This document shows positions 53,743 through 62,703 of a stretch of 64,000 nt of DNA, in pieces (positions within the stretch are counted from its first letter, which is position 1; every line of letters begins with the position of its first letter). The position numbers and the translations under genes are program-made. Source of the stretch: Shewanella halifaxensis HAW-EB4 (GTDB lineage: Bacteria > Pseudomonadota > Gammaproteobacteria > Enterobacterales > Shewanellaceae); the NCBI RefSeq assembly GCF_000019185.1, contig NC_010334.1:2046001-2110000 (forward strand), in the 5' to 3' direction. The notes beneath the pieces were generated by a model, which saw only the letters and a program-made list of their open reading frames with translations, made no database searches and was not told the DNA's origin.

Positions 53743-54126
53743 ATGAAAAAGCTATTTTTAATAATTATTGCGGGACTTATATCTACTGGTTGTACGTTAA
53801 ATCAAGAACTAGGTCTATTATCCATGACTACAGACTCTATGGAAGAGCGGGAAAAGGTTAGGTTTGTCGCTATCCACTATAGTGTGCTTTTGTCCTGTGA
53901 TAAAAGCTATGAACATCTACCAAAATTAGCTAATAGGTTTAGAGAGTTAGAAGTGGTAGCCCCTCAAACAGCTTGGGGGTTAAAAGCCTTAGGTGGTGAT
54001 TTGCCTCCAGCTAAAACTTACATGTTAATTGGTTGCGATAAAGCAAAAACAAATGTAGAACATTGGGTCAAAACTAAAGAATATTATTATCACGGTCAGG
54101 GACAATGGGTGGTGTATAAAGACTAG
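53743..54126 (+). CDS. Predicted lipoprotein, unknown function
   Basis: A 127-residue lipoprotein with a short signal peptide and lipobox ISTGC (Cys17). Mature part is mainly helical with two cysteines (LLSCDKSYEHL and MLIGCDKAK) and a Tyr/Gly-rich end (YYYHGQGQWVVYKD). AAAGGGAG lies seven bases before the ATG. No family recognised. It stands in an array of single same-strand small genes rather than a tight operon. Confidence 0.65.
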   Translation: MKKLFLIIIAGLISTGCTLNQELGLLSMTTDSMEEREKVRFVAIHYSVLLSCDKSYEHLPKLANRFRELEVVAPQTAWGLKALGGDLPPAKTYMLIGCDKAKTNVEHWVKTKEYYYHGQGQWVVYKD

Positions 54127-54208
54127 CCTGTTCAAGCTAAAGGCTAAAGAAGTGCATTTAGCTTTAGGCTTTTACCACGTTTTATAGTGTTTACAAATGG
54201 AAGTTAAA

Positions 54209-54478
54209 ATGACTCAAGCGAATGATTATGAAATGGTTTTAGTAGAAAGTTATATTGTCAATAACACATCAGGGAAGCATGGGAATATTCATATTCGTCC
54301 TGTAGAAGGGAATAAATATACTTCGGAACTTCAAGTGGCATGCTCTAAATCACTAAGTGATCCAAAGTGCTTTCCAGTTGGTACTAAATTTATGCTTCAA
54401 GCTAAATTAACTGATAGAGCTAGTGGTGGTAAGTATCTTTACAGTCATCCTCGCTGGAAATATGAGATTGTTAAGTAA
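54209..54478 (+). CDS. Hypothetical small cytoplasmic protein
   Basis: An 89-residue protein; start ATG five bases after GGAAG is preferred over an ATG four codons upstream that overlaps that site. Predicted beta-rich (VESYIVNNTSGKHGNIHIRP, GTKFMLQAKLTDRASGGKYL), ending HPRWKYEIVK. It lacks signal peptide or membrane segment. Two cysteines are present (QVACSKS, PKCFP). No family recognised. About 50 bp upstream of the first GTPase gene, it may belong to that operon. Confidence 0.55.
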   Translation: MTQANDYEMVLVESYIVNNTSGKHGNIHIRPVEGNKYTSELQVACSKSLSDPKCFPVGTKFMLQAKLTDRASGGKYLYSHPRWKYEIVK

Positions 54479-54528
54479 TGAAGTTTAAAAATGTCATATT
54501 TCTTATGTAGAAGGTTTTAATGATTTAG

Positions 54529-55638
54529 ATGGTGGTAAAAATTTCTATGCTTGACCAAATAAAAGAATTCATAAATCCAAGCAAGAATCCTGATTTAAGT
54601 CAGGCGCATGAATTTCAGCGTAAACATCTGCCCACACTTTGGCTAATAGGTAAAACAGGAGCTGGTAAGTCCTCGTTTATTCAAGCCGTAACAGGGCATT
54701 CGTCTATAGAGGTTGGAAATGGATATGCGCCCTGCACAATGACTGCTGAAGTTTATGAATTCCCGCAAGATAAACCCGTTATGCGTTTCTTAGATACAAG
54801 AGGCCTAGGGGAAGCTGACTATAATCCAAATGATGATCTTGAAGAGATTAGTGAGTCAGGTAATTCTTTAGTTGTAGTAATGAAAGTTGATGAGTCTGAA
54901 CAATCTTCAGTCCTCGAGGCCTTAAAGCAGATTAAGAAGAAAAATAAAATCAAACACCTACTTCTTGTTCATAGTGCAGTGCTACTTTCTGGACATAAAG
55001 AGCTAGAACGCCAAATTACCTTTAATGAAAAACAAGTAAAGGGTATCTGGGGTAAGGATTTTGATGCTGTAGCGGTAGATTTTGAAGCTGGTGACGGTTC
55101 CGTTTATAACTATGACGCCTTAATTGAAAAATTGACAAAAATACTCCCAGTTATCGGAATGATGATAGAAGACAAAGAGCGCTCAACAATTGAAGAAGAG
55201 AACTTTGATAAAGTTGAAAATGAAGTGCTTTGGTATGCTGGTAGTGCTTCAGCAAGTGATCTTATTCCCGCGGTTGGATTAGTTTCTGTTCCTGCAATTC
55301 AGGCCAAAATGTTGCACAGTTTAGCTAATCAATATGGTGTTGAGTGGAGTACCAGAACTTTCAGCGAATTAATTGGTACGCTTGGTAGCAGTTTTGCATT
55401 GCAGTACGGAGTGAAATTAGGTGCTAGGCAGTTAGTTAAGTTTGTTCCTGGATACGGGCAAACAGTTGGTGCTGTGACTGCCGCTGGAGTTAGTTTTGGT
55501 ACAACTTATGGCTTAGGCAGAGCTGCATGTTTTTACTTTTACCATAAGAGTAAAGGTGAAACTGTTTCAAAGGAAGGCATGCAAAGTTTGTATAAAGACT
55601 CTTTTTACAAAGGTAAGGCAGCATCGGGATATGAATAA
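54529..55638 (+). CDS. GTPase with DUF697-like hydrophobic C-terminal domain
   Basis: A 369-residue P-loop GTPase. G1 is GKTGAGKSS at 41-49, switch I Thr near 70 (APCTMTAEV), and G3 DTRGLG at 89-94. The expected G4 NKxD is not seen; the strand reads LLLVHSA, so guanine specificity may differ or be lost. Residues 235-345 contain glycine/alanine-rich hydrophobic segments (ASDLIPAVGLVSVPAIQAKM) like DUF697 of YcjF-type proteins, suggesting membrane association. The start is uncertain (ATG at 54529 or 54547). First clear gene of a five-gene operon; it overlaps the second GTPase by 8 bp. Confidence 0.82.
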   Translation: MVVKISMLDQIKEFINPSKNPDLSQAHEFQRKHLPTLWLIGKTGAGKSSFIQAVTGHSSIEVGNGYAPCTMTAEVYEFPQDKPVMRFLDTRGLGEADYNPNDDLEEISESGNSLVVVMKVDESEQSSVLEALKQIKKKNKIKHLLLVHSAVLLSGHKELERQITFNEKQVKGIWGKDFDAVAVDFEAGDGSVYNYDALIEKLTKILPVIGMMIEDKERSTIEEENFDKVENEVLWYAGSASASDLIPAVGLVSVPAIQAKMLHSLANQYGVEWSTRTFSELIGTLGSSFALQYGVKLGARQLVKFVPGYGQTVGAVTAAGVSFGTTYGLGRAACFYFYHKSKGETVSKEGMQSLYKDSFYKGKAASGYE

Positions 55639-57247
55639 AATTATGAGGTTATATCGCTTACTTTCTGATTTATCAGGCGGTCGTTGGGGAATCGTCTTAA
55701 TTTCAACCATATTACCAATATTAATTATGATGGGTTTTGGTCTCGCATTAGCGATTAAGCATGGTTATATAGTGGAGCTATCTTTTTCAATTGCGATCAG
55801 CACATTGGTAGTTACTATTCCACTATACACATTAAGTTTTCTAACGAAAAAACCTCAAGTAATAGCTGTAGATGTTGAGTTAGAAGATGGACTGGTAAAG
55901 GCTTCAAGTGACTGGTCAGCAATGGAGACTGATATCTGGGGGCACTCAAAAGCTCATGTGCGCAAGTTACTACAGGAAAACAGTGAGTGGACCAGCCTTG
56001 ATAAGGCTGGGGTGGAAGTCCTTGAACATATTGCTGATAAGTATGGCAAAAAGAGTCTGGACTTTTCAATTCCGGAAGGTTTGAAGTTATTTGAAGAAGT
56101 TAGCCGTCGTTACAATATTGTGGTGAAGGAAAATATACCAGGTATCGACTACTTGAAGCTCTCTTATATTAAAGGCGGCTATGAGGCTTATGATAAATAT
56201 GGTGAACTAGGTCAAAAGATCGTTAAAGGTGCTCTCTGGGCGAATCATGCTAAAAATTTATATTTCAACCCTTTGATAGCTGTCTCAGATTTGAGTAAAC
56301 AACACGTCACGTCCTCAATGACTAAGGGCATGTTAGATGATATGCAGTTAAAAGCCAAAGAAGCTTTATTAGATGAGATCGCTGCTGTAGCAATAGATTT
56401 ATATAGTGGCCGCTTTAGTTTAGAAAAAGAGGATATACAAGCTTCTAATGCATCGATATCAGATGAACAACGTAGTGCAATACCTCTTGAGCCAATTCGA
56501 ATTGTAGCAGTCGGTCAAACAAATGCAGGCAAGTCATCAATTATAAATGTTTTGAATAAGGAACTTGTCGCAGAAGTAGATATTTTGCCATCGACAGATA
56601 CATCTACAGTCTACAGTGCGAGAGTTAATGATACAGAAGTTAGGGTGGTTGATGTAAAAGGCTTAGATGGAAATAAGCAAACTGAAAGTCAGATGCTTGA
56701 AGAGATGGTACAAGCGGACTTAATTCTATGGGCATTAAAGGCGAATCAATCTTCTCGCGACTTAGATAAGCAGTTGAAAGATAAGTTTGAGCTTTTCTAT
56801 GCTGACTGCAAGAATATTTCACGTAAAAAGCCGACTGTAATATCGATTGTTAATCAAGTTGATAAATTGAAACCAGTTTCTGATTGGCATCCACCATATA
56901 ATTTAGACAATCCTGAATCAGCAAAGGCTAGAGTTATCGCTCAAGCAGTTTCTTATAATCAGCAGCTTTTCAATTTCGACATTATTTTACCCCTCTCTAT
57001 TTCAACCGATAAACAGCATTATGGTGTTGAATTACTTAAGCGAACCCTGACTCAACAAATAGGGGAAGCTAATAATGTTCAACGAAATAGACAGCGTGTC
57101 GAAGCAATAGATAGAGGTGTGTCGCTAAAAAAACAATTAGGGCGAGCAATCAATGCGAGTAAGAAAGTAGCACCAAATGCTCTAAAGCTTGCAACACCTA
57201 AATTGAAAGAGTTGGCAATTAAGAGAGTGTTTAAAAATATACGATGA
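55631..57247 (+). CDS. Membrane-anchored GTPase
   Basis: A 538-residue protein. Two TM segments (about 21-41 and 51-71) form an N-terminal hairpin. A helical middle region of about 200 residues is followed by a TrmE/Era-like GTPase domain: G1 GQTNAGKSS at 295-303, G3 DVKG at 341-344 and G4 NQVD at 408-411, all intact. The C-terminus is basic. The start ATG lies inside the last codons of the previous gene (8-bp overlap), indicating coupling; the frame is open upstream but that part is shadow. Paired GTPases of unequal integrity suggest a heteromeric, membrane-bound switch. Confidence 0.82.
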   Translation: MNKIMRLYRLLSDLSGGRWGIVLISTILPILIMMGFGLALAIKHGYIVELSFSIAISTLVVTIPLYTLSFLTKKPQVIAVDVELEDGLVKASSDWSAMETDIWGHSKAHVRKLLQENSEWTSLDKAGVEVLEHIADKYGKKSLDFSIPEGLKLFEEVSRRYNIVVKENIPGIDYLKLSYIKGGYEAYDKYGELGQKIVKGALWANHAKNLYFNPLIAVSDLSKQHVTSSMTKGMLDDMQLKAKEALLDEIAAVAIDLYSGRFSLEKEDIQASNASISDEQRSAIPLEPIRIVAVGQTNAGKSSIINVLNKELVAEVDILPSTDTSTVYSARVNDTEVRVVDVKGLDGNKQTESQMLEEMVQADLILWALKANQSSRDLDKQLKDKFELFYADCKNISRKKPTVISIVNQVDKLKPVSDWHPPYNLDNPESAKARVIAQAVSYNQQLFNFDIILPLSISTDKQHYGVELLKRTLTQQIGEANNVQRNRQRVEAIDRGVSLKKQLGRAINASKKVAPNALKLATPKLKELAIKRVFKNIR

Positions 57248-57281
57248 CATAGAGTTATCTAAATTTGAGATTGAAGTATAA

Positions 57282-58451
57282 ATGACAAATATAGAGTTTT
57301 TAGATGCAGTAATGCATGGCGATGCAGCGATTGTAGCAAGCGCTATTGAAACCACGCCTGAATTGGTTAATTGCACTTGTGATGAGGGCAACCATAGCGC
57401 TTTTGAAATCGCATTAAATGCAGGGTTCTCGAAAGTGGCAAGCACGTTGATGAATACTGTAGGTTTTGACATAAATCACTCAGGTCATAACCCTCTTCGA
57501 CTCACGATAGATCTTGGTTTCATTGAGCTTGCTAAAAGTTTATTAGAGAAAGGTGCCAACCCGAATTACCGACCAACTCAAATGAGTAGTGCATTATTGT
57601 TATGTCTTGAAAATGAATATTTTGATGTCGCAGAACTAATGGTTGAGAAAGGCGCTGAAGTTGATATTCGTAATGAACAAGGTTGGACGCCACTCATTTG
57701 GGCTGCGATTAAAGGACGTAAACCTGCCGTTGAGTTTTTGTTAGCTCATAGGGCCAATTTAAATGTTTGCAACAATGATGGCTGGAATGCAATTACAGGG
57801 GCTTATTTTAAAAAACGCACCGATATAGTCAGCATTTTAAAAGACAAAGGGGCGGTGTTCAGTGCTAAGTATTCAGAAGTTGCACTGTTATCGGCTTATC
57901 AAAATGGCTATTTAGATATAGTTAATAGTCTGCTCGATAGCGGCGTAAGCCCAAGTGTGAGCGATGATGAAGGTAATTCGTTACTGGTTTTAGCAACTCA
58001 GAATGGTGATTTAGAGTTAGTTAAAAAACTACTTGCTAATGGTGCAGATGTTAATGCGACTTCGGAACATGATAATCCAGTATTATGTATAGCGTTAAAA
58101 CAAAGACATGAACTTATTGCTATGGAACTGATAAGGGCTGGTTCGTACATAAATCAAACTGACATTAACGGCAGTACGCCGCTTATGATTGCTTCTTATG
58201 TAGGTTATATGGAAGTTTGTCAGGTCCTTATTGAAAGGAATGCAGCATTGAATTCACTTAGCAAAGAAAGCTATACCCCTATTATGTTTGCTGCAGAGCA
58301 AGGGTATTTGGAAGTAGTTGAACTATTAGTTGAAGCTGGGGCAAATATTAACCTTAAAAATAACTTAGGACGAAGAGCTAAGAAGCTTGCAGACCTCAGA
58401 GAGCACTACTTAATTAGAAATTATCTAAATGAGCACGGTGGTCGTGACTAG
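57282..58451 (+). CDS. Ankyrin-repeat protein
   Basis: A 389-residue protein made almost wholly of about eleven ankyrin repeats: clear units include GWTPLIWAAIKGRKPAVEFL, GNSLLVLATQNGDLELVKKL, GSTPLMIASYVGYMEVCQVL and YTPIMFAAEQGYLEVVELLV. There is no signal peptide or TM segment, so it is cytoplasmic and probably a scaffold or an inhibitor binding another operon product. It starts 34 bp after the GTPase gene and ends two bases before the next, consistent with one transcript. Confidence 0.88.
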   Translation: MTNIEFLDAVMHGDAAIVASAIETTPELVNCTCDEGNHSAFEIALNAGFSKVASTLMNTVGFDINHSGHNPLRLTIDLGFIELAKSLLEKGANPNYRPTQMSSALLLCLENEYFDVAELMVEKGAEVDIRNEQGWTPLIWAAIKGRKPAVEFLLAHRANLNVCNNDGWNAITGAYFKKRTDIVSILKDKGAVFSAKYSEVALLSAYQNGYLDIVNSLLDSGVSPSVSDDEGNSLLVLATQNGDLELVKKLLANGADVNATSEHDNPVLCIALKQRHELIAMELIRAGSYINQTDINGSTPLMIASYVGYMEVCQVLIERNAALNSLSKESYTPIMFAAEQGYLEVVELLVEAGANINLKNNLGRRAKKLADLREHYLIRNYLNEHGGRD

Positions 58452-58453
58452 TC

Positions 58454-59092
58454 ATGAATAGCTCTGTTGTTTTTGATGCGGTTCGTCGTGGATATAGTGA
58501 GTTTGAGGGGGCCTCAAACTCGGAGATTATCGCGTATTTTGACACTGTTGAACCCGATGTCATCTCGGGCCACATCAACAATATTAAAGGTATAGTCTTC
58601 GAACAAGAAGTTGTTGCAGCCTTAAATGAACAAAGCTTAGATGCGATGATGTTTGAGGCTACCAACCATGCCGTAACAGATATTGCCATTATGAGTGATG
58701 GTGACATTGCTGCAGAAATGCAGCTTAAAGCAACAGATAGCGTTAGTTATATAAATCAAACATTGGCTGAGCACCCTGATATCTCGATTATCGTCACATC
58801 GGAAGTCGCGAATAGCATCGATAGCACTATGGTGATTGATTCAGGCATTCGAAATGCTGATTTAAATCAATCTGTAACGGAAACAATTGCTCAAACGCAG
58901 TTAGCAGATCTCACAGTCCAAACTGCTGCGAATGAAGCGACTTTAGATGGTGCAGATATTACAGCTAGCATTGGTAGCGACGTTGCTGGCAACGTCGCAA
59001 GTGAAGGGCTGGCAGAGGCTGTTGCAGATTTTGCGTTGCCGATTAGCCCTATTGGCATTGTAGGGGCTCTATTTGGCCTCCCTTTCTTATAA
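58454..59092 (+). CDS. Putative PD-(D/E)xK-like protein with hydrophobic C-terminal tail
   Basis: A 212-residue protein with no recognised family. Residues 40-118 look like a restriction-endonuclease core: helix with Glu50 (INNIKGIVFEQEVVAALNE), strand with Asp76 (AVTDIAIM), then E88-M-Q-L-K92 in the next strand, followed by helix and strand ISIIVTSEV. The Asp...ExQxK pattern is inferred by eye. After a Thr/Ala-rich helical region the protein ends in SPIGIVGALFGLPFL, which could insert in a membrane. It lies two bases after the ankyrin gene and ten before the NERD helicase gene. Effector or partner nuclease are plausible roles. Confidence 0.65.
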   Translation: MNSSVVFDAVRRGYSEFEGASNSEIIAYFDTVEPDVISGHINNIKGIVFEQEVVAALNEQSLDAMMFEATNHAVTDIAIMSDGDIAAEMQLKATDSVSYINQTLAEHPDISIIVTSEVANSIDSTMVIDSGIRNADLNQSVTETIAQTQLADLTVQTAANEATLDGADITASIGSDVAGNVASEGLAEAVADFALPISPIGIVGALFGLPFL

Positions 59093-59102
59093 GAATATAA
59101 AA

Positions 59103-61127
59103 ATGGCGCAAATTTATCCGTCGCTAGAAAATATTGAACGTTTAAAAGTTAAGCCAACGGAAGGTGAATATCATTTGATTAACTATCTAAATAGACATTT
59201 AGATGACAGTTATGAGGTGTTTTTTAATCCATTTCTCGATGGTGATAGGCCTGATTTTATCGTTCTAAAGGAGCATGCTGGCACGTTTATTATTGAGGTG
59301 AAGGATTATGATTTAGCCCATTATCATGTTGATGAATATAATAAGTGGTACGTAGATAAAGGGCGTGGGATATCTCTTATTGCCTCACCTCAATCGCAAG
59401 CGTTTCGCTATAAAAAGAACTTGTATAACCTACATTTGCCTGTTCTAGGCCTATCTAATCTTGTAAATAGTAACTTCTATAAATTTGTGACGCCTTTAGT
59501 TTATTTACACCGTGCAGATAAATTTAAAATAGATAAGTTTTATAGGGAAGCAGAAGATACTTTGAGGAAGCAAGTGTCTAAATTGAACTACGATTTGAAA
59601 TGCAAGGTTGTTAGTTATGATGATTACAATCGAAAAGCTGATTCCATAAAGAGGCGTTCAGATAAGTTACGACGAGACAAATTAATGGTTGTGGGGAACG
59701 ATAAGTTAGATGTATTGATAAAGAAGGTTAAGAATAACTCCCCTCATACTTTGTTTGATGAACGTGTCTATCAAGACTTTAAAAGAAGATTGTTGCCCTG
59801 TGAGCATGTTTTGAAGCAAGGTAAATATATTGGGCTGGATAAGAAACAAACAGCGTTAACTCTTAGTCAGGAAGGTTGCAGCAAAGTCAAAGGAGTTGCT
59901 GGCTGTGGTAAAACGACCATTATCGCAAGTCGTGCCGCAAACGCCTTTAAAAGGCATCATGAGAATGTGCTAATTATCACATTCAACATCACATTAAAGA
60001 ACTTGATTAAAGATAAGATCAGTGATGTGTTAGGTTACAGGGATGAATACAATTTTGCTGTTACCAATTACCACCAGTTTTATAACTCACAGGTAAATGT
60101 AATTGGCCAAGACCTTTGTAATTTAATTTTTATCCATGGATTAGAAGGGTTATATAAGCATGATTGTTTTCAAGGGGAGCAAGTTGCTAAATATAACACT
60201 ATTTTAATTGATGAGGTCCAAGACTTCGAGAGTGAGTGGGTAAAAATCATCCGTGATAATTTTCTAGAATATAGTGGTGAAATGGTGCTTTTTGGTGATG
60301 AATCTCAAAATATTTATGAAAGAGACAATCAAAGAGCAGCTGTTATTGCACAGGGGTTCGGCCGCTGGATAAAGTTAAAGCGTTCATATAGAACAGAACA
60401 GGATTCTCCTCTTAATCAGGTGTTTAAAGATTTTCAGGAACAATACCTAGTTGAAAAGTATTCCGACACTGATGTACTTGAATTTACACCTGTGCAGATG
60501 GGAATGAGCTTTAATATCATGGACTATGAAGCAGTTGGTAAAGATTGGATTGACACTTCATTTTATATTATAAAAAGGCACATTCAAGCCAATCAGTTAA
60601 ACCCAAATGATGTCGTCATCTTGTCTTCAAATATTTTCTTAGTCAGATGGCTAAATGAACGGTTTATTCAAGAAGAAAAAACTCATTGTATGTTTGAAAC
60701 ATATGAAGAGTTAACTTCCATGCTGCCGTTTGAACACCGTCTACTTCCAATAGCTTTGAAGTGCGGTGACTCTATAGTACGTTTGAATGCTCTAAAAAAA
60801 CTAACGGAAAAAGAACTGTCTAAATTAATTAGAGATATTGAATTAAAAGAAACTATTGATAGCGCTCGTAGGGCCAAGAAAAACCACTTTTATGCTAATA
60901 GTGGTTTAATTAAGCTATCAACAGTACATAGCTATAAAGGCCTTGAGTCGAAAACAGTATTTTATCTTATGGATGACGATGATATACCTGAAATAGTGTA
61001 TACATCTATCACTCGTTCTACTGAAAACTTAGTTATTTTAGATAAAAGCGACAAAAATCAGTTTTCAGATTTTTTTAGGAATGCAGCAAAAGCAATGAGT
61101 ACCTCAGGCGAATTATTATTACAGTGA
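59103..61127 (+). CDS. NERD-domain nuclease/UvrD-like helicase
   Basis: A 674-residue protein. The N-terminal NERD nuclease-like domain (about 15-140) has RPDFIVL with Asp51 and TFIIEVKDYD with Glu65 and Lys67, a PD-(D/E)xK set. The superfamily-1 helicase has a Q-like motif GLDKKQTALTL, Walker A GVAGCGKTT at 264-272, Walker B ILIDEVQDFE (Asp370-Glu371), GDESQNIYER and late motifs STVHSYKGLESKTVF and YTSITRSTENLVIL. Start ATG is ten bases after the preceding stop; ten in-frame codons upstream overlap that gene. Such proteins are frequent in defence islands. Last gene of the operon, followed by a terminator. Confidence 0.87.
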   Translation: MAQIYPSLENIERLKVKPTEGEYHLINYLNRHLDDSYEVFFNPFLDGDRPDFIVLKEHAGTFIIEVKDYDLAHYHVDEYNKWYVDKGRGISLIASPQSQAFRYKKNLYNLHLPVLGLSNLVNSNFYKFVTPLVYLHRADKFKIDKFYREAEDTLRKQVSKLNYDLKCKVVSYDDYNRKADSIKRRSDKLRRDKLMVVGNDKLDVLIKKVKNNSPHTLFDERVYQDFKRRLLPCEHVLKQGKYIGLDKKQTALTLSQEGCSKVKGVAGCGKTTIIASRAANAFKRHHENVLIITFNITLKNLIKDKISDVLGYRDEYNFAVTNYHQFYNSQVNVIGQDLCNLIFIHGLEGLYKHDCFQGEQVAKYNTILIDEVQDFESEWVKIIRDNFLEYSGEMVLFGDESQNIYERDNQRAAVIAQGFGRWIKLKRSYRTEQDSPLNQVFKDFQEQYLVEKYSDTDVLEFTPVQMGMSFNIMDYEAVGKDWIDTSFYIIKRHIQANQLNPNDVVILSSNIFLVRWLNERFIQEEKTHCMFETYEELTSMLPFEHRLLPIALKCGDSIVRLNALKKLTEKELSKLIRDIELKETIDSARRAKKNHFYANSGLIKLSTVHSYKGLESKTVFYLMDDDDIPEIVYTSITRSTENLVILDKSDKNQFSDFFRNAAKAMSTSGELLLQ

Positions 61128-61149
61128 ATGAAGACCAATTAGACCAATA

Positions 61150-61184
61150 GTCTCTAGCGAGGCTTCCTTGCTAGAGACCTTTTA
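61150..61184 (+). terminator. Terminator of the five-gene operon
   Basis: GTCTCTAGCGAGG/CCTTGCTAGAGAC stem of 13 pairs (one G-T) with a three-base loop, followed by CTTTTAAAATT, about 22 bases after the NERD helicase stop codon. Confidence 0.8.
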
Positions 61185-61556
61185 AAATTACTATGTCATT
61201 GCCCAGAAGCTTTAGTGCGTGAGCGTAACCGCCAGATAGTGTTAAAGCTAAGACTCTTCAGCTAGGTAGATACTCCAGACATTGACCTATGTGCAGTGCT
61301 GTTACTCATAAATATTTTAGAGCGGTGCGGGTGTTTAAGAATAAATTGACACATTACTTGAGATGGCTTGTAAAACGGCATGTGTCCTTCTTTGGACATG
61401 ATCTTCAGTTTCCCCCGGTTGACCAGAAAACCAATGAGTTTCTTTCGTGGCTTAAACATCTAACTGAGTTGAGAGAAGCTTGGTATAGCTCTCTCTCGAA
61501 GCAGTTTTGCATACCTGCGCTAGTCACTTAAGCTATATCAATAACCAAGGTATTAT
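61185..61556. other. Intergenic region, possible degenerate ORF
   Basis: 370 bp between convergent genes. An 80-codon plus-strand frame starts at ATG 61289 (contains RRWLVKR-like and HLTELREAWYSSL segments), but it lacks a ribosome binding site and gave no family match by eye. Treated as non-coding or remnant. Confidence 0.3.
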
Positions 61557-62426
61557 TTACCAGCTGTGATAGTTTTCGAGTAGCCTCTTTAGAATGTCTT
61601 TCTGCATATCATCGAGTTGCATGCACATGTCGCCAAACTGAGGGTAGCGGAAACCGCTAGCAAGCTCATACCGCTCATACTTGTTAGAAAGGTCTATTTT
61701 TGTGAATTCAAGGGATTCACCTATAGCTGCAAGGCTTTGTGACATCATTAGCTCCGTTGTGTCTCGCGTGTTGTAGCAGCTTGCTAAGGAGTAGCTCAAA
61801 AGCTTGTCTGCATTGCCTTTGCTGCCAAATATGAGCTTTCTAATATCAATGTCGATTTCATAAATGTCTTGAACTTGGTTAAGGTTTTTTCGGTGTGGGT
61901 GTGGGGCGAGGGTGTAGCCACGATCTAAATAAATCAGGCAGTCTTTGACGGCATTTAAAAACTTAACTTGTTTAGGGGAGTCTTCTCTAACAGGTAAAAG
62001 TCGGTCTATTAGCAGGCTTGTCAGGTTTTCTTCAGTATTCTTTATATCTGGGATCGCGACTCTTGTATATTTAGTTGTTCCTGCTTCAACCCACCAAAAA
62101 CCAGTGTAGCTATTGTCATTAGAGTAAAGGCCAAACTCTGTATGCTCAATCCCAAACGTTGACTTTACAAGCTGAGGCAGTGCTTCGTTGAAGCTTTGCA
62201 CGTTATGAATACCGTTACCCCAACAAATGCATTTCATGGCCTCTGCGTGGCTTAGGGATTGTTCCTTTTCAAGTTCTTTTGCATTGTCCTTTGCTTGCTC
62301 AATCGTTAAGCCCGTTGGAAAAATGAGTACATTCTCAACTAAAGAAAACTTAGTTAAGTGGTGCGTATCTTCAAGTCGACCCTCAGCATAAGGGGGCGTT
62401 ATTGCAGTGTTAATCTTGTTGTTCAT
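61557..62426 (-). CDS. Hypothetical protein, 289 residues
   Basis: Cytoplasmic protein without signal peptide or TM segment. ATG chosen because AGGA precedes it by seven bases; the frame is open 14 codons further into a repeated region. Features: KDNAKELEKEQSLSHAEAMK helix, a WGNGIHNVQSFNEALPQLV block, SYTGFWWVEAGTTKYTRVAI, and C-terminal MCMQLDDMQKDILKRLLENY. I recognise no family. It converges on the NERD helicase operon and has three 13-bp-spaced repeats just upstream. Confidence 0.65.
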   Translation of the reverse strand: MNNKINTAITPPYAEGRLEDTHHLTKFSLVENVLIFPTGLTIEQAKDNAKELEKEQSLSHAEAMKCICWGNGIHNVQSFNEALPQLVKSTFGIEHTEFGLYSNDNSYTGFWWVEAGTTKYTRVAIPDIKNTEENLTSLLIDRLLPVREDSPKQVKFLNAVKDCLIYLDRGYTLAPHPHRKNLNQVQDIYEIDIDIRKLIFGSKGNADKLLSYSLASCYNTRDTTELMMSQSLAAIGESLEFTKIDLSNKYERYELASGFRYPQFGDMCMQLDDMQKDILKRLLENYHSW

Positions 62427-62438
62427 ATTAGGTTCCTG

Positions 62439-62470
62439 ACACTTGCAATCGTCACTTGTAGTCGTCACTT
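62439..62470. repeat. Three 13-bp-spaced direct repeats upstream of the 289-residue gene
   Basis: On the minus strand AAGTGACGA occurs twice (ends at 62470 and 62457) and a partial AAGTGT copy (62444), each offset by exactly 13 bp, directly ahead of the ribosome binding site. The arrangement resembles iterons or a repressor array and could also be an intragenic repeat if an upstream start is used. Confidence 0.6.
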
Positions 62471-62703
62471 ACAAATCGATTTGGGCAAGCGTAAAAGTCA
62501 CTGCCGCATATATAGTGATGACGGCAGAATAGTTAATAAGTAAAAGTGTTTGTTGTTTAGGCTCAATAGAGCCTCGGTCACTGACCGTCGTTATGTACGA
62601 TTTGCCTTATCTACACCGATGCAAAATGCTATTGATGCTTGTCTAATAACCTAATTTTTTGTCTGTGTTGCTTAACCTAGAGAAAGCCTAGAGTGCCTAA
62701 GAA

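Noticed and set aside
61289..61531. 80-codon plus-strand frame after the five-gene operon
   Set aside because: ATG without ribosome binding site; composition ambiguous. Mentioned only as part of the intergenic region.
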